64,000 nt of DNA from Bacteroidales bacterium (GTDB taxonomy: Bacteria; Bacteroidota; Bacteroidia; Bacteroidales; UBA932), in NCBI GenBank assembly GCA_017630155.1, contig JAGBVU010000029.1, forward strand, positions 1 to 64,000, read 5' to 3'. Positions 53,132-61,920 of this stretch are shown here, one piece after another. Every line of letters begins with the position of its first letter. Position 1 is the first letter of the stretch. A program made the position numbers and the translations under genes. The notes beneath the pieces are model-generated. The model was not told where the DNA came from. It saw only the letters and a list, made by a program, of their open reading frames with translations, and did not search any database.

Positions 53132-53706
53132 TATTTGGATTGGATTTTCTGAAATACGCCATATGCTGACTCAACACCTTTCAAGAAACCTCTTGAAGTG
53201 ATGGTTGACGCTGTAATAGCATCGATTGAGCCACCATCATTCTTAACGACAAGCTTTGTCTCAGCAGGATTAAGACCTTTCATCTGAACTCTGGTAGGGA
53301 TATTCTCATCAAGGATCTTAGCACCAAGACCAGGTGTTTCGTTGGAAGCAGCCACTACAGATGTGTTATAGATAACTCCATCTGGAGTAAAGCCCACCAT
53401 AATCTGGATAGGGCCACCGAAACCGCCAGATTTTACCTCTACAGCATAACCTACGATCTGGTCACCTTTCTTTGCAGGGTAAACCTTAGAAACTTTAGCT
53501 CCATCCTCCACTTCAAATACCTCCTCTGAAGGGACATTGTCAAACTCTGGAACCACAGCAGAGATAGCGGCATTCACTTTAGCCACTTCTGCTTTGGCGA
53601 TAGGCTCTGCAGTCATATTGTACACCACAGCCAAAAGGGCTGAAGCCACAAGACAGATAGCGGTAAGGACCACTACCATATTGGTAAATGATGATTTACT
53701 TGCCAT
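53131..53706 (-). CDS. rnfG: Rnf complex subunit RnfG (FMN-binding)
   Basis: 191 residues. One N-terminal membrane segment (about 8-28), then an extracytoplasmic FMN domain. GGSIDAITASTITSRGF contains the threonine (T168) predicted to carry covalently linked FMN, by analogy with RnfG/NqrC. It overlaps rnfD by 11 bases. Confidence 0.94.
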   Translation of the reverse strand: MASKSSFTNMVVVLTAICLVASALLAVVYNMTAEPIAKAEVAKVNAAISAVVPEFDNVPSEEVFEVEDGAKVSKVYPAKKGDQIVGYAVEVKSGGFGGPIQIMVGFTPDGVIYNTSVVAASNETPGLGAKILDENIPTRVQMKGLNPAETKLVVKNDGGSIDAITASTITSRGFLKGVESAYGVFQKIQSK

Positions 53707-54703
53707 TTTTCACCTCCTTCCCGAATCTTGCGGGTTTACAATATTTGTTAAGCAATGGAACTGCCATATTCATGATAAGGATAGCAAATGATACACCCTC
53801 AGGGTATGCACCAAAGTATCTGATAAGAACTGTCAAAAGACCGATACCCACACCGAAGATTATCTGACCTGTAGTATTCATAGGTGAAGTTACATAGTCA
53901 GTTGCCATAAAGATAGCACCAAGAAGGACACCACCGGTAAGGATATTGAAGATAGGATCGGTAAACTGCTCAGGATTTACAAGCCAGAAAATACCTGAAA
54001 CCACGAAGATGGTACCAAGGATAGATAGTGGAATGGTAGGTTTGATAACCCTTCTGACAAGCAGATATACGAAACCAAGGATAAGTGCCAATGCAGAAAC
54101 CTCACCTACAGAACCGCCAATCTTGGTAAATAGCATATGTACGTATGAGATATCAGGGTTGGCAGCCATAATCTGGTCCACTGTCAAACCATTTGCAAGA
54201 CCCTCTTTAAGAAGGGCAAGAGGGGTAGCACCTGTAGCTGCATCCACGCCATCTCTGAACCATGACTCAGGAACACTCCAGTCTGTCATAAGTACAGGGA
54301 AAGATACCAACAGGAATACACGACCTACAAGGGCTGGGTTAAAGATGTTCTGACCAAGGCCACCGAAGGTCATTTTCGCTACACCGATAGCCACGATAGA
54401 GCCGATAAGGATCATCCAGCCTGGAGAGCTTGGTGGCAAGTTGAGTGCAAGCAACAGACCTGTAAGTGCTGCTGTATAGTCATTGATAGTAACTTTAGTC
54501 TTCAGAATATATTTCTGGATGACATACTCCACTCCGACGCAAGCTGCGACACCCACAAGTGCCAGTTTGATGGCAGAGAAGCCGAAGAAATAGATAGAGA
54601 CAAGAAGAGATGGGCACAATGCGATGATAACATCTCTCATTATTCTCTGGGTATTCTCTACGCTATGGATGTGTGGAGAAGGTGAGACAATTAGTTTTCT
54701 CAT
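53696..54703 (-). CDS. rnfD: Rnf complex subunit RnfD (FMN-binding membrane subunit)
   Basis: 335 residues, about ten membrane segments. The motif DAATGATPLALL contains T160 for covalent FMN. SPSPHIHSVENTQRIMRDV is the characteristic N-terminus. It is the RnfD/NqrB-type membrane core of the ion pump, 21 bases after rnfC. Confidence 0.96.
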   Translation of the reverse strand: MRKLIVSPSPHIHSVENTQRIMRDVIIALCPSLLVSIYFFGFSAIKLALVGVAACVGVEYVIQKYILKTKVTINDYTAALTGLLLALNLPPSSPGWMILIGSIVAIGVAKMTFGGLGQNIFNPALVGRVFLLVSFPVLMTDWSVPESWFRDGVDAATGATPLALLKEGLANGLTVDQIMAANPDISYVHMLFTKIGGSVGEVSALALILGFVYLLVRRVIKPTIPLSILGTIFVVSGIFWLVNPEQFTDPIFNILTGGVLLGAIFMATDYVTSPMNTTGQIIFGVGIGLLTVLIRYFGAYPEGVSFAILIMNMAVPLLNKYCKPARFGKEVKNGK

Positions 54704-54724
54704 ATTTCAATTATTTTTTGTTCA

Positions 54725-56056
54725 CTATTTTTTTGGACGGCTACGCATAATTTTCATAACCTCAGCTTTCGCTGCTCTGATGTGGTCTAGAAGAGGAATG
54801 TATGCTGGACAAGAGAAGAGACAGCATCCACACTCGATACAGTCGTAGATCTTCTCTGTTTCAAGTTCGTCAAACATATTGGCACGGGCATATCTCACAA
54901 GAAGATAAGGCTCCAGACCCATAGGACAAGCATCGATACACTTACCGCATCTGATACAGTTTGACTCAGGTTTTCTCTTTGTCTCCTCCTCTGTAAGCAT
55001 AAGGATAGCTGAACTGCTCTTCACTGTAGCTGCAAGAAGATTTGAGACAGCTTTACCCATCATAGGACCACCACTGATGATTTTGGCAGCATCTGCTGGG
55101 ATTCGGCCGATAGCATCAAGAAGGTTGATGATAGGGGTACCTGCCCTCAAGCGGAAGTTTCTCTGCTGTTCTGAGCAATTACCGGTAACAGTCACAATAC
55201 CTTCGAAAAGAGGTTTGTTCTTCTGTACTGCCTCATATACTGCAAGTGCAGTACCGCAGTTCTGAACCACAGCACCTGCATCGATAGGGAGACCCATTGA
55301 AGGGACTCTTCTGCCGGTCAATGCCTCGATAAGCTGCTTCTCACCACCCTGTGGATATTTTTTCTTCAAAGGGACAATCTCAATCTCAGGATACTGGGCT
55401 GCAAAAGTTTTAAGCTTTGCTATAGCCTCAGGTTTGTTCTCCTCAACACCGAAACGGCATTTGGTAACATCGAGAGCTTTCATCATAATCTTGGCACCGA
55501 TAAGCACTTGCTCAGGCTGCTCAAGCATAAGACGGTAGTCTGAAGTAAGGAATGGCTCACACTCAGCACCATTGATGAGAAGATACTCTGCCACTTTGCC
55601 TGGAGGAGGGGTAAGTTTGATGTGTGTAGGGAATGATGCACCACCAAGACCTACGATACCGCACTCCTGGATCTTTTTGATGATCTCCTCTTTGGAAAGT
55701 TTGATCTCCCTCACTACATCTGGGGTTCTGTCAATGCTCTCTTCCCATTCATCACCCTCCACGTCGATGATAACGTGCATTACAGGGTTGCCGGCAAGAT
55801 CAGCGTATGGCTCTACAGCTGCCACAGTACCCGATACAGATGAGTGGATATTTGCTGAAACAAAACCTGAAGGTTTGGCTATCAGCTGACCCACTTTCAC
55901 TTTGTCCCCTTTCTGAACGATAGGCTCAGCAGGAGCGCCGAGGTGCTGTGCCATTGAGAGGTATGCTCTCTCCAATACTGGAAAATCCTCAATAGCGCAA
56001 TCTTTCGATATTTTAGAATCGTTGGGGTGTACACCGCCGATTTTAAATGTTTTCAT
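54725..56056 (-). CDS. rnfC: Rnf complex subunit RnfC
   Basis: 443 residues, peripheral subunit. N-terminal barrel-sandwich-like domain, then a Rossmann-like NADH/FMN region with GLGGASFPTHIKL and NGAECEPFLTSD, SLBB region, and two [4Fe-4S] motifs near the end: CIRCGKCIDACP (about 368-380) and CIECGCCLFSCP (about 407-419). It exchanges electrons with NAD+. It lacks the long C-terminal extension of some proteobacterial RnfC proteins. It follows rnfB by six bases. Confidence 0.96.
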   Translation of the reverse strand: MKTFKIGGVHPNDSKISKDCAIEDFPVLERAYLSMAQHLGAPAEPIVQKGDKVKVGQLIAKPSGFVSANIHSSVSGTVAAVEPYADLAGNPVMHVIIDVEGDEWEESIDRTPDVVREIKLSKEEIIKKIQECGIVGLGGASFPTHIKLTPPPGKVAEYLLINGAECEPFLTSDYRLMLEQPEQVLIGAKIMMKALDVTKCRFGVEENKPEAIAKLKTFAAQYPEIEIVPLKKKYPQGGEKQLIEALTGRRVPSMGLPIDAGAVVQNCGTALAVYEAVQKNKPLFEGIVTVTGNCSEQQRNFRLRAGTPIINLLDAIGRIPADAAKIISGGPMMGKAVSNLLAATVKSSSAILMLTEEETKRKPESNCIRCGKCIDACPMGLEPYLLVRYARANMFDELETEKIYDCIECGCCLFSCPAYIPLLDHIRAAKAEVMKIMRSRPKK

Positions 56057-56062
56057 ATCTCA

Positions 56063-56986
56063 CTATTCGTTTTTAGGGGTTTCTACTGGTTTTACTTCTG
56101 GTGCAGGTGCTGGCGCTGCTGCTGGAGCAGGAGCTGCTGCAGGCTTTGGCTCTGCTTTTGGAACCCTTACAGGGAAATTAACATCCCAAATGGCTTTAGT
56201 AGGACAAGCCTCTGCACATTTACGGCACAAACGGCACTTGGTGAAGTCAATGTAAGCAACATTGTTCTCAACTGTAATGGCATCAAAAGGACATACTGTC
56301 TTACATTTGCCACAACCGATACAAGCCACTTTACAAGCTTTGCGTGCTACAGCACCTTTGTCTTTGTTGATACATTTTACAAAGACTCTCATCGACTTCT
56401 TACCTTTGTTGCGAAGTTCGATAACACCCTTTGGACACGCTTTCACACAGGCTCCACAAGCGGTACATTTGTTCTCGTCCACCTCAGGAAGACCTGTTTT
56501 TGGATTCATGGAGATAGCACCGAATTTACATGCCTGTACACAATCTCCACAACCAAGACAGCCATATTTACATCCGGTATCACCAGAGTAAAGATTAGCT
56601 TTCACTTTGCAGGAAGTACATCCGTCATAGATGTTTGTTGTCTCCCTGTTATCACAAGTACCATGACATCTGACCACAGCTACCATAGGTTCTTTCTCCT
56701 CAACCTGGAGACCGAGGGTATCTGCGACCTTCTGCATCACAGCGTTTCCGCCCACAGGGCAGAAAAAGCCATCGAGACTCCCAGCTTTGACGCAGTTCTC
56801 TGCGAAAGCACGACAACCTGCAAAACCGCAACCGCCGCAGTTTGCACCCGGCATCACAGCTTCAACGTCATCTATACGGGGATCTTCTTCGACTTTAAAT
56901 TTTTGTGCCACTAGATAAAGCACAATTGCCAGCACAAGTCCCAAGACACTGAGGCTGACAACAGTAGGAATGATAATTGTACCCAT
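56063..56986 (-). CDS. rnfB: Rnf complex subunit RnfB (ferredoxin-like)
   Basis: 307 residues. An N-terminal membrane anchor (about 4-26) precedes the four-Cys NCGGCGFAGC motif (about 50) and several [4Fe-4S] ferredoxin sets (CLGCGDCVQACKFGAI, CTACGACVKACPKGVI, CIGCGKCKTVCPFDAI, CRLCRKCAEACPTKAI). It accepts electrons from ferredoxin. The C-terminal tail of ~45 residues is Ala/Pro/Glu-rich and disordered, an add-on beyond the folded part. Confidence 0.96.
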   Translation of the reverse strand: MGTIIIPTVVSLSVLGLVLAIVLYLVAQKFKVEEDPRIDDVEAVMPGANCGGCGFAGCRAFAENCVKAGSLDGFFCPVGGNAVMQKVADTLGLQVEEKEPMVAVVRCHGTCDNRETTNIYDGCTSCKVKANLYSGDTGCKYGCLGCGDCVQACKFGAISMNPKTGLPEVDENKCTACGACVKACPKGVIELRNKGKKSMRVFVKCINKDKGAVARKACKVACIGCGKCKTVCPFDAITVENNVAYIDFTKCRLCRKCAEACPTKAIWDVNFPVRVPKAEPKPAAAPAPAAAPAPAPEVKPVETPKNE

Positions 56987-56995
56987 ATTTTTGAT

Positions 56996-57415
56996 TTAAA
57001 GTTTTTCTATAGTAAACGAGAACTTATTCTCGAGTTTGCCTCTAAAAAGCCAAATAATGAAATAGTACACCGCCACACCTGCAACACAACCAAGCCCGGC
57101 TATCAATTCGTTCCCAAATCTATCTTGCAAATATAATAATAAAATCAACAGAATAGCCAAAGGAATCAAATAAGATAGCACTACAGCCTTATATCCCATA
57201 GATTTGGTGAGGGAGACATTGACCTCCTCACCTACAGAATAGTCATCATAAAAATGCCTCTTCACCTCAATATTTTTCACCTTCATATCGGATGCAGTGC
57301 ACATCATTTTGGCGTGACATTCACTGCATGCAGACATACTGATTATCTGCACATTTATAACTTTATCCGTGATGGATGTTACTACCCCCTTGTGGGAAAC
57401 ACGATTTCTGGACAT
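56996..57415 (-). CDS. rseC: RseC-family (SoxR-reducing system) protein
   Basis: 139 residues with two membrane segments (about 75-95 and 103-122). The N-terminal cytosolic part has the paired cysteines CSECHAKMMC typical of RseC. RseC-like genes often accompany rnf in other bacteria, where the Rnf-related system keeps SoxR reduced; SoxR is not encoded in this window. It is first of the rnf cluster and begins two bases after the dnaB stop. Confidence 0.88.
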   Translation of the reverse strand: MSRNRVSHKGVVTSITDKVINVQIISMSACSECHAKMMCTASDMKVKNIEVKRHFYDDYSVGEEVNVSLTKSMGYKAVVLSYLIPLAILLILLLYLQDRFGNELIAGLGCVAGVAVYYFIIWLFRGKLENKFSFTIEKL

Positions 57416-57417
57416 AT

Positions 57418-58908
57418 CTAAAAATCAGGATTTTGATCAAACTCCGAACCACCATTCATCCTCGACTCCATACCCATATAGTCATCATCGCCGGCAGGTG
57501 CCGAGAACATGTCAAGATCATTTGCATCCACGAAACGGGCCTCCGACTGGCGGAATTTCATCTTCACATCACCCACTTCACCATTACGGTGCTTCGCAAT
57601 TATGATCTCAGCAAGTCCCTGCTGTGTGGGGTCCTCCTGCATCCCATAATAGTCGGGACGGTGAATAAACATTACAATATCTGCATCCTGCTCGATAGCA
57701 CCCGACTCACGAAGGTCACTCAGCTGAGGTCTCTTGTTACCACCTCGGGTCTCTACAGCACGACTCAACTGCGAAAGGGCTATTATTGGGATATTGAGCT
57801 CTTTGGCAATAGACTTGAGGGCACGCGAGATAGCAGATACCTCCTGCTCCCTCATCCCTTTAAGCTCAGGTGGACCCGACATCAGCTGAAGGTAGTCCAC
57901 AATTATTATCTTCACACCGGAACTCCTCACCAGTTTTCTCGCCTTGGACCTGAATTCATATATGGAGAGGGATGGTGTATCATCGATATACAAAGGTGCC
58001 TTTGCAAGGTTTTTGATCTTCTCATTGAGCTGCACAAGCTCATAGCTTGCCAGTTTCTGTCCACCTTTTATCTTGTCTGCAGAGAGACCAGACTCGGGGA
58101 TAAGGAGCCTCTTCACCAACTGGAGGGACGACATCTCAAGCGAGAAGAGGGCTACAGGGATATTGTGCTCAACTGCCATATTTCTCGCCATGGTGAGGAC
58201 GAATGCTGTCTTACCCATCGCAGGACGTGCTGCTATGATGACAAGGTCAGAAGGCTGCCATCCAAGGGTCATCTTGTCGATGCCTGTAAAGCCCGAGGTA
58301 ACACCGCTCAATCCATCCTCCCTGTTCTGGTTACGCTCAATCTCGTCAAGGGCCTCCCTTATCACTGCCTGAATAGGGAGTGTCTCCCTCTTCATATTCC
58401 TCTCTGCGAGTCTGAACATATCATCTTGTGCCTGATCAAGGAGATCATCCACAGGGATATTGTCATCAAAGCTATCTTTCTGCACCTGATATGATATCGA
58501 TATCAACTCCCTCTGTATATACTTCTGAAGCAAGATCTTAACGTGATAATCCACGTGCGCTGCGGCTCCGATTTTTGATGTGAGTTGGGAGAGATAGAAC
58601 GGACCTCCCACCTCATCAAGGCATTTATTACGCTTCAGCTCTTCCGATACGGTGAAAAGGTCGACAGGGTCGTGCTTTGAAGAGAGGGAACTGATAGCAG
58701 AATATATTTTTCTGTTGGCCTCTTTGTAGAAACACTCAGGAGAGAGGCTATCCAGCACATCGGGGACCACATTGGGTTCGAGAAGGAGGGCACCCAGAAC
58801 AGCCTCCTCCACCTCAATAGCCTGAGGGGGGACTTTCCCCATGTCGATACTTATCGCATCGATCTTTTTGTCTTGCGATTTATTGGATTTGAAATTAGTC
58901 TTAGCCAT
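57418..58908 (-). CDS. dnaB: Replicative DNA helicase
   Basis: 496 residues from the ATG at 58908; a longer frame upstream crosses the terminator of the neighbour and is rejected. The N-terminal DnaB domain (about 27-130) is followed by the RecA-like ATPase with Walker A ARPAMGKT (227-234), Walker B IIIVDYLQLM, and QLSRAVE (arginine-finger region). Hexameric helicase for the replication fork. The stop lies two bases from the rseC start, so the Rnf genes may be partly transcribed from the dnaB promoter. Confidence 0.96.
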   Translation of the reverse strand: MAKTNFKSNKSQDKKIDAISIDMGKVPPQAIEVEEAVLGALLLEPNVVPDVLDSLSPECFYKEANRKIYSAISSLSSKHDPVDLFTVSEELKRNKCLDEVGGPFYLSQLTSKIGAAAHVDYHVKILLQKYIQRELISISYQVQKDSFDDNIPVDDLLDQAQDDMFRLAERNMKRETLPIQAVIREALDEIERNQNREDGLSGVTSGFTGIDKMTLGWQPSDLVIIAARPAMGKTAFVLTMARNMAVEHNIPVALFSLEMSSLQLVKRLLIPESGLSADKIKGGQKLASYELVQLNEKIKNLAKAPLYIDDTPSLSIYEFRSKARKLVRSSGVKIIIVDYLQLMSGPPELKGMREQEVSAISRALKSIAKELNIPIIALSQLSRAVETRGGNKRPQLSDLRESGAIEQDADIVMFIHRPDYYGMQEDPTQQGLAEIIIAKHRNGEVGDVKMKFRQSEARFVDANDLDMFSAPAGDDDYMGMESRMNGGSEFDQNPDF

Positions 58909-58935
58909 TATGGAGGATTTAAGGATGTAAAAATA

Positions 58936-58968
58936 GTAAAAAAAAAGCACCATCCACACGGATGGTGC
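58936..58968 (-). terminator. Terminator of the M23-merR-nif3-zinc ribbon unit
   Basis: GCACCATCC (58947-58955) pairs with GGATGGTGC (58960-58968) around ACAC; on the minus strand a run of nine T follows. It lies 26 bases after the zinc-ribbon gene and 28 before dnaB. Confidence 0.93.
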
Positions 58969-58994
58969 AAAAACTTGTCGGCACTTGCCTCAGG

Positions 58995-59816
58995 TTATTC
59001 CTCTTCAAACTCTGGGCTCACAATGATGCGGCCGCAATATTCGCACACAATCAGCTTCTTGCTCAGTGCGATATCCAATCTTCTCTGAGGTGGGATTTTG
59101 TTGAAACAGCCACCACATGCATCTCTCTTCACAGTAACCACAGCAAGACGGTTGCGTGCATTGAGACGAACTTTGTCATAAGCGGCCATTGTTCTGGCAT
59201 CAATACCTTCAGCCAAAGCCTCTTTCTGTTTAAGAAGAGTCTCCTCCTCCTTTGATGTCTCTTCTATGATAGCCACCAATTCTGCCTTTTTGTTCTCAAG
59301 ATCCACCTCTCTTCCTGCAAGATCTTCTGTTGCCCTTTCAAGATCAGCTTTCTTATCTGAAAGAAGAGCTGTATTCTCTCTGATTCTCTTCTCTGCAAGC
59401 TCTTTCTCAAGTCCCTGATACTCAATCTCTTTTGAAAGAGAATCGTACTCACGATTATTCTTCACGTTGCTGCGTTGCTCCTCGTATTTTGCGATTGCAT
59501 CCTTGCAGTTTTCGATATCCAATCTCTTCTGAGCCACAAGTTTCTCGATCTCAGCAACATCATTTTTAATGTTTGAAATTCTGGTTCTCAAACCCTCAAT
59601 TGCATCTTCAAGGTCACGAACCTCTTCAGGAAGTTCACCCCTCAAAAGGTGAATTCTGTCAATCTTGATATCAGTCTGTTGAATATTGTAGAGAGTGCGA
59701 AGCTTAGTCTCCATGCTTGATTCTGAATCGTTCAGATTCTTTGACAAAGAGGTAAAAGTCTCCCTGTTGTCGATAGGGGTCTCTACTTGATTCTTTTTTT
59801 GTCTGCTTGTAGCCAT
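58995..59816 (-). CDS. Coiled-coil protein with C-terminal C4 zinc ribbon
   Basis: 273 residues. Residues about 35-210 form a long coiled coil (heptads rich in Lys/Glu/Leu). The C-terminal zinc ribbon has CGGC and CEYC pairs (about 233-236 and 258-261). This matches the zf-RING_7/YbbN-like COG1579 family, widespread but of unclear function, possibly nucleic-acid binding. It starts one base after the nif3-like gene and is the last of its unit. Confidence 0.85.
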   Translation of the reverse strand: MATSRQKKNQVETPIDNRETFTSLSKNLNDSESSMETKLRTLYNIQQTDIKIDRIHLLRGELPEEVRDLEDAIEGLRTRISNIKNDVAEIEKLVAQKRLDIENCKDAIAKYEEQRSNVKNNREYDSLSKEIEYQGLEKELAEKRIRENTALLSDKKADLERATEDLAGREVDLENKKAELVAIIEETSKEEETLLKQKEALAEGIDARTMAAYDKVRLNARNRLAVVTVKRDACGGCFNKIPPQRRLDIALSKKLIVCEYCGRIIVSPEFEEE

Positions 59817-59817
59817 A

Positions 59818-60591
59818 TTATATGTAATGCACTAAATTGTTATTTTCTGTAATTAAGCGAACTGCAAAAGTAGGAATTTTTTCTTTAAGTAGGTCACTTA
59901 TTTTGCGAACAATGTCAATTTCACCCTCATAGTGACCTATATCCATGAGAAAAAATCCTTTTTCAGTCAAAAAATCGTGATAGCTCACATCTCCTGTGAT
60001 GTAAGCATCAGCTCCAGCGGCGACAGCCTTTGAGACTAGAGACTTCCCTGCCCCACCACAGAGGGCCACCTTGCTTATTACCCTTCCGGCAGGTCTGGAG
60101 CACCTCAGGCATTTTAGAGAAAATCTCTCCTTGACCACCTTGGCAAACTCCTCATCCAACATAGGAGAAGGGAGTGTCCCTACAACACCAAGCCCCTCAT
60201 CCGAGTCCCCCTTATCGAGGATGGCCACATCCTCCAAAGCGAGGCGTGATGCCATCAGTCCACTAACGCCATCAAGAACCTTATCCATATTGGTATGGCA
60301 ACTGTACACCACTATGCCGTGCCTGATTGCCTTATATATCATATATCCGAGATTTGTCTCGGGGTTTATTTTGGCAACTCCTCCAAAAATGAGCGGATGG
60401 TGGGTAATAATCATATCTGCACCGCACCTGATAGCCTCATCGACAAGTTCCGGAGTACAGTCAAGTCCTATCAGAGCAGAGTGTACCTCCTGCTCAGGCG
60501 AGCCGATGCAATACCCGGAATTGTCCCACCTCTCCTGAAACTGAAGGGGGGCAAACTCCTCTATTATTGATGTTATCTCTTTTGCCTTCAT
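59818..60591 (-). CDS. Nif3-like dinuclear metal centre protein (GTP cyclohydrolase I type 2-like)
   Basis: 257 residues. N- and C-terminal parts of the Nif3 fold carry metal ligands in IITHHPLIFGG (His pair) and IGHYEGE (His/Glu) plus HTNMD. The short form lacks the middle PII-like insertion of ~370-residue members. Known family members are hexameric di-metal proteins of uncertain enzymatic role. It overlaps the MerR-like gene by one base. Confidence 0.9.
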   Translation of the reverse strand: MKAKEITSIIEEFAPLQFQERWDNSGYCIGSPEQEVHSALIGLDCTPELVDEAIRCGADMIITHHPLIFGGVAKINPETNLGYMIYKAIRHGIVVYSCHTNMDKVLDGVSGLMASRLALEDVAILDKGDSDEGLGVVGTLPSPMLDEEFAKVVKERFSLKCLRCSRPAGRVISKVALCGGAGKSLVSKAVAAGADAYITGDVSYHDFLTEKGFFLMDIGHYEGEIDIVRKISDLLKEKIPTFAVRLITENNNLVHYI

Positions 60592-60938
60592 TACTCTGCG
60601 CTAAGTCCTTTTTGAATCTGGAGCAGCTCCTCTTTGATTGATACCAGCCTGGCCACCACCTCTGCCCTATTGTCTGAACCCTCCTTATTGTTTTTGAGTC
60701 TGGCTTGAGCACCTTCAAGTGTCATACCCCTCTCCTTTACCAGATAATGGATGGTCTGCAATGTCTTCACATCCTCTGCTGAGAACTTCCTGTTCCCTTT
60801 CTTGTTCCTTTCAGGCTTTATGTGTGATGAGAATTTGTCTGACCAGAAACGGACAAGAGATGCATTCTCCCCCAAAAGGTCTGCAACCTCACCGATAGAG
60901 TAGTAAAGCTTCTCGACTTTGAATTCTTTGTATGGCAT
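60591..60938 (-). CDS. MerR-family transcriptional regulator
   Basis: 115 residues. The helix-turn-helix part (about 10-75) has YYSIGEVADLLGENASLVRFWSDKF, with GNRKFSAEDVKTLQTIHYLV typical of MerR winged helices. A short helical tail follows and no metal-binding Cys is seen, so a small-molecule or no ligand is likely. Its target is unknown. It lies within a cell-wall peptidase/Nif3 unit that is common in this order. Confidence 0.88.
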   Translation of the reverse strand: MPYKEFKVEKLYYSIGEVADLLGENASLVRFWSDKFSSHIKPERNKKGNRKFSAEDVKTLQTIHYLVKERGMTLEGAQARLKNNKEGSDNRAEVVARLVSIKEELLQIQKGLSAE

Positions 60939-60955
60939 AAGCTTAAACTTTAAAA

Positions 60956-61918
60956 TTAATCGAGAGACTGACCTGTATTTACAGCGATCATCATCATCTC
61001 CCTATATTCTAACGGATTCAAATCTACGAAAAAATAGTCAATCGGATTCATATACTCCCCATTGAATATCACCTCGTAATGGAGATGGGGTGCAAAAACT
61101 GTCCCCGAAGTTCCAACCCTACCCACTTCTGTCCCCTGGTGCACTCTCTGCCCCTTTTTTACCATAATAGCGGACAAATGGGAGTATGTGGTCCTGTATC
61201 CGTTGCCATGGTCGATAACCACCTGATTGCCCTTCCCTTTCTGAGACTTCTTCACTGAGTAGACCACTCCGTTTGCAGTAGCTATAACCTTTGATCCAGA
61301 TGAGGTGATAAGATCAAGACCTGTATGCTCTGTAATCGTTTTATAGAAAGGGTGCATTTTCTTACCGACAGTGGCCCCTGTCTTGGGGAGTGAAAAATCC
61401 TCAATGGGGATGATGGAGGGTATTGACCTTATAAACTCAAGGCTATCCTTCGCCACCTTCTCCACCCTCGAGAGCAACTCCTCATAATGGACCATCTTAT
61501 CCTCTGCAGCGACTATCTGTGCAGAAGCCTGCCAGATCAGGGTGGCAATATCTATTGTGTCGCTCTCCATCAGGAAGGCCTCATAATCACTGTTTTCCAA
61601 TGCAAAGTGTGGTGGCTCAGAGTGGAAAATATTCTCATAAATCTCCCTATCCTTGGACTGCAGATTGACCATTACCCCCTCAAGCATCCTCATCTGCTCC
61701 TCCATATAGGCAAGATTCTCCTCTATTGCACGACTCTCCTTGAGTATTTTCCTCTCCTGCTCATTGGAGAATACAAGGGAGAAAAGGGCATAGTAGCAGA
61801 CAGCCAGCAGAGAACACAGCACAAACCACTTGAACCCCTTTTTGATGTAAAAAAAGAGATTGTGCCGGCTCTCTTCAAAATCGAGATTGTCCTTATCGAA
61901 ATCTACCCCTCCACCCAT
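60956..61918 (-). CDS. Membrane-anchored M23/LytM peptidase-like protein (second copy)
   Basis: 320 residues. One N-terminal membrane segment (about 30-52), a coiled-coil region (about 55-105), then a LytM domain (about 190-300). HTGLDL and HLHYEV give the HxxxD and HxH zinc ligands, and the TYSHLS histidine is present, so the domain may be catalytic. It would cut peptidoglycan cross-bridges or activate amidases from the inner membrane. It begins two bases after the preceding M23 gene and resembles it in layout. Confidence 0.88.
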   Translation of the reverse strand: MGGGVDFDKDNLDFEESRHNLFFYIKKGFKWFVLCSLLAVCYYALFSLVFSNEQERKILKESRAIEENLAYMEEQMRMLEGVMVNLQSKDREIYENIFHSEPPHFALENSDYEAFLMESDTIDIATLIWQASAQIVAAEDKMVHYEELLSRVEKVAKDSLEFIRSIPSIIPIEDFSLPKTGATVGKKMHPFYKTITEHTGLDLITSSGSKVIATANGVVYSVKKSQKGKGNQVVIDHGNGYRTTYSHLSAIMVKKGQRVHQGTEVGRVGTSGTVFAPHLHYEVIFNGEYMNPIDYFFVDLNPLEYREMMMIAVNTGQSLD

Positions 61919-61920
61919 GG

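Noticed and set aside
57376-58494. 372-residue plus-strand open frame
   Set aside because: It is antisense to dnaB, whose motifs are unambiguous.
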